NCBI GenBank assembly: GCA_947494305.1
Contig: CANLUL010000003.1
Coordinates: forward strand, 310,001-374,000
Direction: 5' to 3'
Length of the DNA stretch: 64,000 bases
From: an uncultured Sphingomonadaceae bacterium
Lineage (GTDB): Bacteria > Pseudomonadota > Alphaproteobacteria > Sphingomonadales > Sphingomonadaceae
A program made the position numbers and the translations under genes. The notes beneath the pieces were generated by a model. The model worked only from the letters and a program-made list of their open reading frames with translations. It did no database searches and had not been told where the DNA came from. Positions 1 through 7,855 of the stretch are shown piece after piece (position 1 is the first letter of the stretch; every line of letters starts with the position of its first letter).

Positions 1-464
1 CACAGGCTTTGGCTGATATGTGCGAAGCCGCCTATGATGATGGCGTTTTGCTGGTTGCTGCTGCCGGCAATTCCGGGCCCGGCAATAATACCGTTGGTTT
101 CCCCGCCAAATATCCGCATGTGATGGCAATATCTGCGGTCGACAGTTCGGATGTCATTGCTGGCTTTTCCAGTCGTGGTCCGGAAATCGAAGTTTGCGCG
201 CCGGGCGTCAGCATAATCTCGACGACCCGCGGCGGCGGTACGGGACCGATGAGTGGAACCTCGATGGCCTGTCCGCATGTTTCCGGTGTGGCCGCACTAG
301 CGTGGGGTTCGCACCGCGGATCGAACAACAAGCAGGTTCGCTGGTTACTCAACACCTTCAACGACAATGTCGGTGACCAGGATCCGGAGAAATATGGCAA
401 AGGGCGTGTCGATGCGAATACCGCTGCATTCTATATGGGCAATCCACCTGAATTTGTAATCTGA
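1..464 (+). CDS. Subtilisin-like serine protease (S8), 3' part
   Basis: Subtilase (peptidase S8) cut off at its 5' end by the window edge. The frame is open from base 1, so this is not a biological truncation. The visible 150 residues hold the oxyanion-hole Asn in AAGNSG and the catalytic-Ser block GTSMACPHVSG, followed by the usual C-terminal helix and a short tail with no added domain. The catalytic Asp and His lie outside the window, as would any propeptide or signal. The next gene starts 33 bases downstream on the same strand, so the two are probably co-transcribed. The Ser active site is intact, so the enzyme is expected to be active. Substrate and location cannot be judged from this part. 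Confidence 0.9.
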   Translation, partial: QALADMCEAAYDDGVLLVAAAGNSGPGNNTVGFPAKYPHVMAISAVDSSDVIAGFSSRGPEIEVCAPGVSIISTTRGGGTGPMSGTSMACPHVSGVAALAWGSHRGSNNKQVRWLLNTFNDNVGDQDPEKYGKGRVDANTAAFYMGNPPEFVI

Positions 465-497
465 TAACCGGAACAACGAATAGAGCGGGGACGGGCA

Positions 498-1292
498 ATG
501 GATGAAAACAGCGCGACAATCGAAATCATCGGTTTGGTGCAGAAATTTCATCCGCCCGTCCCCGCTTCCCCCAAAACGCGCGACAAGGTTCCTTCTGGCT
601 ATGGCACACGGGAACAATGCCGCCCGTTTGTAGCCGCCGCTGGAATTGGCCTGACTGTCCCGTCGCCATTTTCGTGGGGTTACTGCACACCCGCTGAAGT
701 GCCACCACTTGCCCGGTCTTTTCAATCGCCAGTAAAAGGTGGTTGCCCGGACCGGGTTTTTTATATTCGAGACGATCCAGAATATGGGTTTGTTGGCAAT
801 CAATTTGCCGTGCCTGACAAAATTTCCCAAATCGCCGGACACCTTGTGATTCCGGGACTGAGTTTTTTTGACCGTGAAGATCAGCAGTCGCTGGTCAAAG
901 TACATCTCCCTTATATTTTTCGGACAGACCGTGACGCGGGTTTGCTATTTGTGCCGCCGATTAATCGCAAATTTTCAAATGGTTTGACGATGATGTCCGG
1001 GCTGGTTGAGACGGGTTGGTATTCCGATGCCGTCAATCTGGCTTTCGAACTGCCCCCGTCACCCGGTTCTGTCCATGTTGTCGCCGGTGATCCTTTGGCG
1101 CAGGTGCTGCCAGTGCCGATGAGTGCCGCTTCGACTGACGCAAAAATGTTGGAACCGCATCGCAGGCAGGTGCGCGATACGCTGGAATCAATGGTGAAAT
1201 GGAAGCAACAGCATGATCTGGACCGTTCTGCCTATAAACGAATTTCAAAGTTGCAGATCGCGGATCAGCAGGTTGAGGAACCGGCAAGCTAG
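498..1292 (+). CDS. DUF6065-like hypothetical protein
   Basis: 264-residue soluble protein without signal peptide or membrane segment. The central part, with a ligand-like NRK/NGL loop, the string GLVETGWYSD and then a VHVVAGDPLAQVLPVP strand, resembles the layout of DUF6065 proteins as I remember them. That is a weak family match and no biochemical role can be given. The last third is a charged helix rich in K, R and Q. It follows the subtilase by 33 bases in the same direction and overlaps the convergent lipoprotein gene by 4 bases at the stop codons. The ATG at 498 is the first in frame. Function unknown. Confidence 0.6.
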   Translation: MDENSATIEIIGLVQKFHPPVPASPKTRDKVPSGYGTREQCRPFVAAAGIGLTVPSPFSWGYCTPAEVPPLARSFQSPVKGGCPDRVFYIRDDPEYGFVGNQFAVPDKISQIAGHLVIPGLSFFDREDQQSLVKVHLPYIFRTDRDAGLLFVPPINRKFSNGLTMMSGLVETGWYSDAVNLAFELPPSPGSVHVVAGDPLAQVLPVPMSAASTDAKMLEPHRRQVRDTLESMVKWKQQHDLDRSAYKRISKLQIADQQVEEPAS

Positions 1293-1729
1293 CCTTCCGG
1301 AATGGACATGCCGCCATCGCGCTCAATTCTCACGATGTTTTCCATTTCCGACAGTTTTTCCAATCCCTCTGCCGTAATCTTGGCAGTGACCAATGGCATG
1401 TTCTTCGTTTCCGATATAATCTCGATGCCGGATGCAGAGAGGTCAGGGCGCTCTTCACCCTTTTGCAAAGTGATAATCACATGCTCGACATGGCTTGCAT
1501 CACCTGCATGCTCTCCAAAAATTTTACAAAGATCTTCGCTAATTGCAGCTTTCATCGGATTTTCCAGTTCTGTCATACTACAAATTCCTGAATTCTGGGT
1601 CGTTTCAGGAACAGTAGTCGGGGGACTAACAGTTTGATTCTGTTGCGTTGGTTCAGGGGAACAGCCCATCGCCGCTGTTGAGAGGAGAATGGCAACTGGT
1701 AACGGCTTGCAAAGAAAGTAGTTTTTCAT
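1289..1729 (-). CDS. Lipoprotein with inhibitor-I9-like (subtilisin propeptide-like) domain
   Basis: Predicted lipoprotein of 146 residues. An n-region MKNYFLCK is followed by a hydrophobic stretch and the lipobox-like AAMGC, so the start is taken at 1729 rather than at an upstream codon at 1759. After a Pro/Thr/Gln-rich linker the last ~70 residues read like the beta-alpha-beta fold of S8 propeptides (inhibitor I9): a VIITL strand, a GIEIISETKNMPL segment, AEGLEKLSEMENI as the helix, and VRIERDG as the final strand. In subtilases this fold acts as intramolecular chaperone and inhibitor. Here it is a separate envelope protein encoded tail-to-tail with a subtilase gene, so a role in controlling a protease is plausible. 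The I9 assignment is by eye only. Confidence 0.6.
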   Translation of the reverse strand: MKNYFLCKPLPVAILLSTAAMGCSPEPTQQNQTVSPPTTVPETTQNSGICSMTELENPMKAAISEDLCKIFGEHAGDASHVEHVIITLQKGEERPDLSASGIEIISETKNMPLVTAKITAEGLEKLSEMENIVRIERDGGMSIPEG

Positions 1730-1825
1730 AGCACCTCTGAAACAGTTAGATTTCGCCAATTTTCGCCAAAAACCTTATCATATAAACCCCCTGAACGGAA
1801 GGTTCTGGCCTTTGTAGAAAGGGAA

Positions 1826-3028
1826 TCATTGGGAGATGCCGATTTGGTCCAATATCTCGCGAACGCGCGCGTCGGAAGGAAACCCTTCCTTTATCCAGCT
1901 ATCCTCAATTTTCGCCAATAGCTTTGATACGGCCGGTCCCGGATGCATGCCCATAGCGACCAGGTCTCCGCCTTTCAGCGGGAAGGTTGGTTTTTGCCAG
2001 CCTTCCAATGTCCGGAGACAGCTCGTTAGATTTTGATCAGATGCAAACAGCAGCGCTGTATCGCGCGCTGCTTCTGCGCCATGATGATAGGCGAGCGCTT
2101 CGATGGTATCGACATTTACCTCTTCGTATTTGAGGCGATCAGTAGTGGCTCTTTGTAGTTTCTTCGAAAAACGTAGTTTTATTGCAATCTCTGCCGCAGC
2201 GTCCAAATCCTTTGGCAATATAGCAACAAGCCGCCGCACCGGGTTGGGCGAGATACCAAATTCTTGTTCGCGCAACATAAGCGTTGCCAGTACTCGGATC
2301 GCTTCAGGATCGATAGCGCTGACAATATGATCAAAAATATCCGCTGCAATCATTTCTTCGACAGCGTAGAGCGGATCATCGGTTGCCAGCAATTTCATTA
2401 ACTCATCGGCAATGCGTTCACGCGATAGTTGCTCCAATTTGTGCGCTGCGGTTCTGCAGGCATCCAAAGTGTCCTGGTCAACATTATGTTGCCCGAAACG
2501 TGCAAGGAATCGGAAATAACGCATAATCCGCAGATGATCCTCGGCAATGCGCTGTTTTGCCGAGCCGATAAACCGCACCCGCTGCGCCTCCAAATCAACA
2601 AGACCGTCAAAATAGTCAGATATTTCAAGTGTTTCTGGATCTGCAAACAGCGCATTGATCGTAAAGTCCCTGCGCGCGGCATCTTCTTTCCAGTCATCAC
2701 TGAAAGCAACGGTTGCACGGCGGCCATCGGTTGAAACATCGCGGCGTAGCGTGGTGATTTCGACCGGACCATCAGGCAGCACCGCTGTGACAGTGCCATG
2801 CTCAATGCCGGTCGGGATGACTTTGATGTCGGCAGCGCGAAGCCGTTCCATCACACTTTCAGGCAGTAAAGGTGTGGCGATATCAACGTCCTTCACTTCC
2901 TGCCCCAGCAGTGTATCGCGTACAGCTCCGCCGACATAGCGGGCTTTTCCATCGAGCGCTGCTATCAGCGCTGACAAACCGCGCCGGTGCAACCAATCGG
3001 CATCCGGAAGTTTGGTTGGCCGGGTCAT
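1826..3028 (-). CDS. cca: CCA tRNA nucleotidyltransferase
   Basis: Adds or repairs the 3'-CCA end of tRNAs using CTP and ATP (class II nucleotidyltransferase). The N-terminal head shows the flexible-loop and active-site pattern ARYVGGAVRDTLLG followed by VKDVDIAT (the DxD metal ligands), then RRDFTINALF and the RIAEDHLRIMRYFRF signature of the family. At 400 residues the length fits the alphaproteobacterial form. ATG at 3028 gives an ATGA overlap with the Nudix gene stop and has GGGATGG upstream at workable spacing; an ATG at 3037 is the alternative. It is the last gene of the DUF1285 - Nudix - cca run, which looks translationally coupled. Confidence 0.95.
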   Translation of the reverse strand: MTRPTKLPDADWLHRRGLSALIAALDGKARYVGGAVRDTLLGQEVKDVDIATPLLPESVMERLRAADIKVIPTGIEHGTVTAVLPDGPVEITTLRRDVSTDGRRATVAFSDDWKEDAARRDFTINALFADPETLEISDYFDGLVDLEAQRVRFIGSAKQRIAEDHLRIMRYFRFLARFGQHNVDQDTLDACRTAAHKLEQLSRERIADELMKLLATDDPLYAVEEMIAADIFDHIVSAIDPEAIRVLATLMLREQEFGISPNPVRRLVAILPKDLDAAAEIAIKLRFSKKLQRATTDRLKYEEVNVDTIEALAYHHGAEAARDTALLFASDQNLTSCLRTLEGWQKPTFPLKGGDLVAMGMHPGPAVSKLLAKIEDSWIKEGFPSDARVREILDQIGISQ

Positions 3029-3624
3029 TGATGCCATCCCAAGCGCTTGCCCAGATTGTTCAAGATTCCCGCTGTAATGCCCCAGATACGATAATCATCC
3101 CAGAACATCTCATAATAATGACGCTTACGGCCATTCCATGTGCCTTCGTGGGTTGTGCGATTTTTCGGATCCAGAACAAAGTCGAGCGGCGCTTCGAACC
3201 AGCTTTCCACTTCATTTGGATCAGAAACAAACGGCAAGTCGGGTGGAATAACGCCCAAAACTGGCTGGATATTATAGCCGCTGCCAGATTGGAAGCTGTC
3301 GGTCAGCCCGATGACATCGACATGGTGGCGTTCGAGCGCCACCTCTTCATGCGCCTCTCGCAGGGCAGCATCAATTTCGTCCCGATCTTCCGGATCGATC
3401 TTGCCGCCCGGAAAAGCGACCTGGCCGGGATGATTGCGCATATGATTGGGCCGCTGGACAAAAATCACGCCGGGGTCGGGACGGTCGGTGACAGCAATAA
3501 GCACCGCAGCGTTGCGCAGTCCGCTCACGTCATCAATATGATCACGCTCGTTGTAAAGTTCGTGCGCGATGTCATTTTCATGACCCTGTACCAGGGCTTT
3601 TTCAAGGCGATCCCGCAAAGTCAT
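3025..3624 (-). CDS. Nudix hydrolase, CoA pyrophosphatase type
   Basis: 199-residue Nudix protein of the CoA diphosphatase (NudL/YeaB) group. It would hydrolyse CoA or its derivatives to phosphopantetheine and 3',5'-ADP. The Nudix box is complete, starting at GGKIDPED and ending REAHEEVAL, with the UPF0035-type NHPGQVAFPGG stretch just before it that marks this subgroup. It starts with ATGA overlapping the DUF1285 stop and ends with ATGA overlapping cca, so the three genes are tightly coupled. The substrate is inferred from the subgroup motif only. Confidence 0.87.
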   Translation of the reverse strand: MTLRDRLEKALVQGHENDIAHELYNERDHIDDVSGLRNAAVLIAVTDRPDPGVIFVQRPNHMRNHPGQVAFPGGKIDPEDRDEIDAALREAHEEVALERHHVDVIGLTDSFQSGSGYNIQPVLGVIPPDLPFVSDPNEVESWFEAPLDFVLDPKNRTTHEGTWNGRKRHYYEMFWDDYRIWGITAGILNNLGKRLGWHQ

Positions 3625-4181
3625 TCGGATTTCTCAATCGGGAAAAAGGCGTTGTGGCTCCATATCCCAAAAGGGTTCAAGTCATCTTCCAATGCCATTT
3701 CTACGAGCTGATAATAAACCGGTCGTGACAGCACCGCCTCCAGGCCCTTGCGAACGGTCAGGTAAGGTTGCGGTTGATCGCTGGGGAAACGAAGCAGGTG
3801 GTCTGCATCGGCAATGACCAGATGATCGGTGTTCAGTCGAAACGCCAGCTTGCGTTCTTTCCCGCTGCCTTCATGTTCCATTTCCACTGCGACAAAGGGC
3901 GCGCCCTCCACCGCAATCGACAGTTTTTGGAACGGCGTTACCAGTGCAAAACCGCCGTCGTCCTCCCGCCGTAAAATCGTTGAGAATGCACGAACCATGG
4001 CTGGACGTTGGATGGGGTCACCTTGATGATACCAGCTGCCATCGGTTGCGATGCGCATTTCACTATCGCCAATATTCTCTGGCTCCCACTGATCCACGGG
4101 TGGAAGTTTTTGTGCTTCGGCCATTTCCGCGATTTCGGCGAGGGATAGAGAAGCAAGTTCGGGCGGCGGTGTGTAAGGCAT
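3621..4181 (-). CDS. DUF1285 domain protein
   Basis: 186-residue cytoplasmic protein of the DUF1285 family, whose biochemical role is not established. The recognisable core is DGSWYHQGDPIQRPAMVRAF followed by a run of short beta strands (FALVTPFQKLSIAVEG, FVAVEM, KLAFRLNTD) and a C-terminal YYQLVEMA helix. Start is taken at ATG 4181; a TTG six bases upstream is also open. First gene of the DUF1285 - Nudix - cca set, an arrangement common in alphaproteobacteria, which suggests a housekeeping role but does not reveal one. Confidence 0.85.
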   Translation of the reverse strand: MPYTPPPELASLSLAEIAEMAEAQKLPPVDQWEPENIGDSEMRIATDGSWYHQGDPIQRPAMVRAFSTILRREDDGGFALVTPFQKLSIAVEGAPFVAVEMEHEGSGKERKLAFRLNTDHLVIADADHLLRFPSDQPQPYLTVRKGLEAVLSRPVYYQLVEMALEDDLNPFGIWSHNAFFPIEKSE

Positions 4182-4228
4182 GCACAACGCCTATTATGAG
4201 TTGGACGACCTGTAAAGCGCTTGCCCGC

Positions 4229-4741
4229 TTATCGTTTCCAGGGACCCAGCATCCCGTTTTCGGGAGTTGTCACATTGTTGGCGATGCGTGCTAGCAGTCG
4301 CTCCGGCTCCCAAGGTCCCGGCAATGACCATCCACCCGTTCGTTCTGCTGAAAAACCGAAGAAGCGCTCATAATATTCCGGATCGCCAATCATTACCAGA
4401 GGCAGGCTTTCATCGGGTTGCACTTCCTTAAGCAGGGCTGCCATCATCGCGCGACCCACGCCTTCGCCCTGACATTCCGGATGAACCGCCACCGGGCCGA
4501 CCATGATCACGGGGTGCATTTTTCCGGCGTCATCGGTCAGCGCAACTGGCCAGCACTGGATTGTGCCGATCAGTTCGCTTTTTTCCTCGTCCACAGCAGC
4601 GATGCTCAGTCCCTCCAGCATATCCATGCCATCGCGCACTTTATAAGCCGTGCGCGATTTTCGATCGTTTCCAAAAGCGGCATCAAGAAGCGCTTCAACA
4701 AGCCCTGGATCTATTTCAGCAAGAGGAATGATGGTGGTCAA
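4229..4741 (-). CDS. GNAT family N-acetyltransferase
   Basis: 170-residue GNAT acetyltransferase similar to the YhbS group. Acetyl-CoA motif A is visible as VAVHPECQGEGVGRAMM (Q-x-x-G-x-G), preceded by the strand HPVIMVGPV and followed by a YYERFFGF segment typical of this subgroup. The start is a TTG at 4741 with an AGGA sequence about eight bases upstream; no in-frame ATG lies near the N-terminus. Acceptor substrate unknown. It lies 47 bases upstream of the DUF1285 gene on the same strand and could be its first operon partner. Confidence 0.83.
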   Translation of the reverse strand: MTTIIPLAEIDPGLVEALLDAAFGNDRKSRTAYKVRDGMDMLEGLSIAAVDEEKSELIGTIQCWPVALTDDAGKMHPVIMVGPVAVHPECQGEGVGRAMMAALLKEVQPDESLPLVMIGDPEYYERFFGFSAERTGGWSLPGPWEPERLLARIANNVTTPENGMLGPWKR

Positions 4742-4897
4742 AGTCGGTCCTAGTTTCTGCCGTTACAAGCGCGCGGACTTAACGGCAAATCAACTATATG
4801 TCGACCGTAGACCTCGGCTTTTAGCCGCAATCGTTCCGAGGTTTGCACATTGCAGTCCATCTGTCTAAAAGAGTCTGAAATTACCGGAGTTTAGAGC

Positions 4898-5776
4898 TTG
4901 GAAAACGAAAATCAGAAGCCTGCCGAACCTGAGGCAACAGCAGCGACCGATGCGCCAGTTGCAGAACCAGCAAAGAAGACGGGGAAATTGGCATCATTGC
5001 GCAATGACCCAAAAGGCTGTCTCATCCTGCTGCTCGGCATAGGTGCACCATTGGCCTTTGTAATCGCTGCCGGGGGCAGTGGTCTGGGACTTTGGGGCTG
5101 GCAGGCCGGCCTGGGTGCGGTACCATGGATTGTTGGCGCGGCTTTGCTGACGCTGATAATCGCGATAGTCGGGATCATTCTGGACCGTCGCAAGGGTCGC
5201 AAGACCCGCTGGCCGCTATTGGGATTGGGCCTAGCGGGTACCGTCGGTTTTTTCGTCTATCTGACAAGTTATATCAGCCCCATGCTGTCGCTTCCCGCGA
5301 TCCATGACATCACGACAGATCTGGCTGACCCACCGCAATTTTCTGCGTTGAAGTTGCGTGAAGACAATTGGGATAATATTCCCGGTGCGGATGATGGCGA
5401 AATGCGCGGCATGAACCCGCGTCAACGCTGGGCGACATTGCATCAAGAGGCCTTTTCAGACATCCGTTCGGTTCGCATCGATCAGCCCGTGGCTGAGGTT
5501 ATCGAAAAAGCAAAACGGCTTGCCGAAGATCGGGGCTGGGAAATTGTCAGTGTAGAACCGGCATCGGGGCATCTGGAAGCGACCGATACGGTTTCCCTGT
5601 TTCGCTTCAAGGACGACGTCGTTATCCGGGCGCGAGCAGCAGAAAATGGTGCCGCCAGCATTATTGATATGCGGTCAGTTAGCCGGGTTGGCGTGCATGA
5701 TCTGGGTGTGAATTCTCAGCGTGTTCGGAAATTCCTAAGCGACCTGTCTGGCACGACGACTGCTGCTTCTCAATAA
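4898..5776 (+). CDS. DUF1499 membrane protein
   Basis: 292 residues. A charged, Ala/Glu-rich N-terminus is followed by three hydrophobic segments (about residues 45-65, 70-90 and 105-125), then a soluble DUF1499 domain beginning near SALKLREDNWDN and ending with the SQRVRKFLSDL helix. The domain includes SVRIDQPVAEVIEKA and the LEATDTVSLFRFKDDVVIR signature region. Start is a TTG at 4898 with CCGGAG about eight bases upstream. Role unknown. The extensin-like gene follows after only six bases, but a hairpin inside that gene could reduce read-through. Confidence 0.82.
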   Translation: MENENQKPAEPEATAATDAPVAEPAKKTGKLASLRNDPKGCLILLLGIGAPLAFVIAAGGSGLGLWGWQAGLGAVPWIVGAALLTLIIAIVGIILDRRKGRKTRWPLLGLGLAGTVGFFVYLTSYISPMLSLPAIHDITTDLADPPQFSALKLREDNWDNIPGADDGEMRGMNPRQRWATLHQEAFSDIRSVRIDQPVAEVIEKAKRLAEDRGWEIVSVEPASGHLEATDTVSLFRFKDDVVIRARAAENGAASIIDMRSVSRVGVHDLGVNSQRVRKFLSDLSGTTTAASQ

Positions 5777-5782
5777 TATCGG

Positions 5783-6538
5783 ATGGCCGGTAGGCGCAAA
5801 AGACACAGCTATTTGAATTCTACAAAAAAGATCGCGACATTTCTCGCGACCTTTTTTGTGACTCTTGTGATCCTGCTGCTAGCCTATTCTGAGATTCTTA
5901 AAGATCGACCGCAGGATTTGCCGTGGACCGAACTCGATCTCAATCAACCAATTGGATATTTTACAGGTCGCAAATTGGCTGCGCTTGACGGCAAGTATCA
6001 ACAATGCCGTCAGTTGCTTGACGCTGCAAATATCCCTTACGGCCGATTTCCGCCAACCGGGCGCGACCAGTGCCAGCGCAACCAGAATGTAAATCTGCTG
6101 TTTTCAAACTCTGATCGTATAAAATTCTCGCCTGCCCGATTGGCGCCATCCTGTCCAGTTGCGGCGGCGCTCACCATTTGGGAAGATCAAGTAGTGCAAC
6201 CGGCCGCGCGTCAACTGTTCGGGCAGAAAGTCACCCATATCCAGCATTTGGGAAGTTTCAGCTGCCGCCCAATTGCCGGAACAGATCGGTGGAGTGAACA
6301 TGCAACGGCCAATGCCATAGATATCGCGGGCTTTACGCTTGCCGATGGCGAGCGAATTAGCCTGATAAAGGATTGGGAAGGGAACGATCCGAAAGCGCGT
6401 TTCTTGCGGCTTGTCCGCGATGGATCCTGTGATTTGTTTTCGACCGTGCTGTCACCCGACTATAACGCCGCGCATGCTGACCACTTTCATCTGGATCAGG
6501 CGCAGCGCGGTGTTCTGGGCAATCGATTGTGCCGATAG
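5783..6538 (+). CDS. Extensin-like C-terminal family protein, membrane-anchored
   Basis: 251 residues: a basic N-terminus, one membrane anchor (about residues 17-37), and a periplasmic domain of the bacterial 'extensin-like protein C-terminus' family. The family's conserved pieces are present: CPVAAALTIWE, the HLGSFSCRP stretch, WSEHATANAIDIAGF, and the terminal AHADHFHLD. The spaced His and Asp residues suggest a metal-dependent peptidase-like site related to VanY/M15 folds, but activity has not been shown for this family to my knowledge. No clear ribosome binding site precedes the ATG at 5783, and codons 14-25 form a strong hairpin (see the separate entry). Confidence 0.85.
   Translation: MAGRRKRHSYLNSTKKIATFLATFFVTLVILLLAYSEILKDRPQDLPWTELDLNQPIGYFTGRKLAALDGKYQQCRQLLDAANIPYGRFPPTGRDQCQRNQNVNLLFSNSDRIKFSPARLAPSCPVAAALTIWEDQVVQPAARQLFGQKVTHIQHLGSFSCRPIAGTDRWSEHATANAIDIAGFTLADGERISLIKDWEGNDPKARFLRLVRDGSCDLFSTVLSPDYNAAHADHFHLDQAQRGVLGNRLCR
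5824..5857 (+). terminator. Terminator-like hairpin inside the start of the extensin-like gene
   Basis: Six A, then G, then TCGCGA (5832-5837), a six-base loop, TCGCGA (5844-5849), and CC followed by six T (5852-5857). The arms pair over 14 positions with one A/C mismatch, and the stem is flanked by A and T tracts, so it would work as an intrinsic terminator on either strand. It falls within codons 14-25 of the extensin-like ORF, 47 bases after the DUF1499 stop. Either it attenuates transcription into that gene or it is a chance product of the coding sequence. Confidence 0.5.
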
Positions 6539-6543
6539 GCGGA

Positions 6544-7710
6544 CTATTTGGTCAGTTTTAGCAACCGGCCGCCATCACCATCTTCCAGCACCCAGATCGC
6601 TCCGGCTGGACCTTGCTCAACCTCTCGAATGCGTTTGCCCATTGGGAAACGTTCAGCCTCTTGTGCTGTATCACCGTCAAAGCTGATGCGGATCAAGGCC
6701 TCACTAGCCAATCCGCCGATGAAAGCGCTGCCTTGCCACGCGGGGAACTCATCTCCGGAATAAAAGATCAATCCGCCGGGTGCGATGCTTTGATCCCACC
6801 AGACTTTAGGGGCTTCAAATTCCGGACGTGTGTCGTGATCCGGAATTTCTTTACCGTCATAGTGATCGCCATTGGAGACAATAGGATAACCATAGTTAGC
6901 GGCGCGTTTGACAAGGTTTAGCTCGTCACCATGGAGCGGCCCCATTTCCTGGTTCCATAACTTACCTTCGCTATCAAAGGCGATGCCGAGAATATTGCGA
7001 TGACCAAGCGACCAGATTTCTGGCAAAGCGCCTTCCTGATCCACAAAGGGATTATCGCCTGGAATGCTGCCATCGGGTTTGAGTCGGACGATTTTACCCA
7101 AATTGCTGCCCATATCCTGCGACGGATCAAATTTCTGCCGTTCGCCGGAACCGATGAACAGATATTTGCCATCCGGAGAGAAAACCAGCCGGTGAGAATA
7201 GTGACCGCGACCTGTTGTTTTCGGGTTTTGTTTCCAGATGATCTGAAGATCAGTCAGCTCCGGTTGTTCGCATTCCGCATCAATCGGGCAAGGTGAATAT
7301 TGTGCTCGCCCTACAACAGCACCGCGCGTGTCGCCGTCTCCAGCCTCTACCCAGCTAAGGTAGATGGTATTGGATTCTGAAAAATCTGGGGCAAGGATGA
7401 CATCGCCCAATCCACCCTGATTGCCATAATCAACTTCCGGAACACCCAAAATTGGTATTTCTCTTCCGTCTGCGCTGACTTGAAACAGCTTTCCCGGTTT
7501 TGTGGTAACCAGCATTTGACCGTCGGGTAAAAAGGTCATCGCCCATGGTTCATCAAATTCTGCAACAGGATTTATCTGGAATGGATCCTGATCAACAGGG
7601 GAGATACTGGCTGTTTTCTGTGAATCATCGGATGAAGCCTGGGCCTGCTCGCCATTTGTGCAGGCTAAAAGAGCAATCGAAAATACGGCGGAAAGCGTTA
7701 CATTTTTCAT
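6544..7710 (-). CDS. PQQ-dependent sugar dehydrogenase-like lipoprotein
   Basis: Six-bladed beta-propeller of the soluble aldose sugar dehydrogenase (YliI/GSDH) family, which oxidises sugars with PQQ in the periplasm. Start is taken at 7710, giving MKNVTL and the lipobox LLAC; an ATG at 7728 is also open. Motifs: [14 protein letters not shown] at the first blade, [19 protein letters not shown], and the [14 protein letters not shown] block that lines the active site, then YGYP. 388 residues is a normal length. No pqq biosynthesis gene is in the window, so whether holo-enzyme forms depends on genes elsewhere or on external PQQ. Confidence 0.87.
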   Translation of the reverse strand: MKNVTLSAVFSIALLACTNGEQAQASSDDSQKTASISPVDQDPFQINPVAEFDEPWAMTFLPDGQMLVTTKPGKLFQVSADGREIPILGVPEVDYGNQGGLGDVILAPDFSESNTIYLSWVEAGDGDTRGAVVGRAQYSPCPIDAECEQPELTDLQIIWKQNPKTTGRGHYSHRLVFSPDGKYLFIGSGERQKFDPSQDMGSNLGKIVRLKPDGSIPGDNPFVDQEGALPEIWSLGHRNILGIAFDSEGKLWNQEMGPLHGDELNLVKRAANYGYPIVSNGDHYDGKEIPDHDTRPEFEAPKVWWDQSIAPGGLIFYSGDEFPAWQGSAFIGGLASEALIRISFDGDTAQEAERFPMGKRIREVEQGPAGAIWVLEDGDGGRLLKLTK

Positions 7711-7855
7711 GGTTTTTCCCGTGGTCATGGTGATGATTGTTCCAAACTGGTTGTTATCGACAAAATATAGCGATTCACGGCCCCTTTTCCTAGAGGTCCG
7801 GGGAATTATTCACATCTTCACGGCTTGCTTACCATTTCTGGTTAAAGCGACAATC

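Noticed and set aside
345-905. 186-codon minus-strand ORF opposite the subtilase and DUF6065-like genes
   Set aside because: Overlaps two plus-strand genes, basic composition, no motif.
2872-3711. 279-codon plus-strand ORF across the cca-Nudix-DUF1285 region
   Set aside because: Antisense shadow of three genes with complete family motifs.
7658-7855. Upstream extension of the ICMT-like methyltransferase frame
   Set aside because: It overlaps the divergent dehydrogenase gene and lacks a conserved start; ATG 7856 starts cleanly after the intergenic region.
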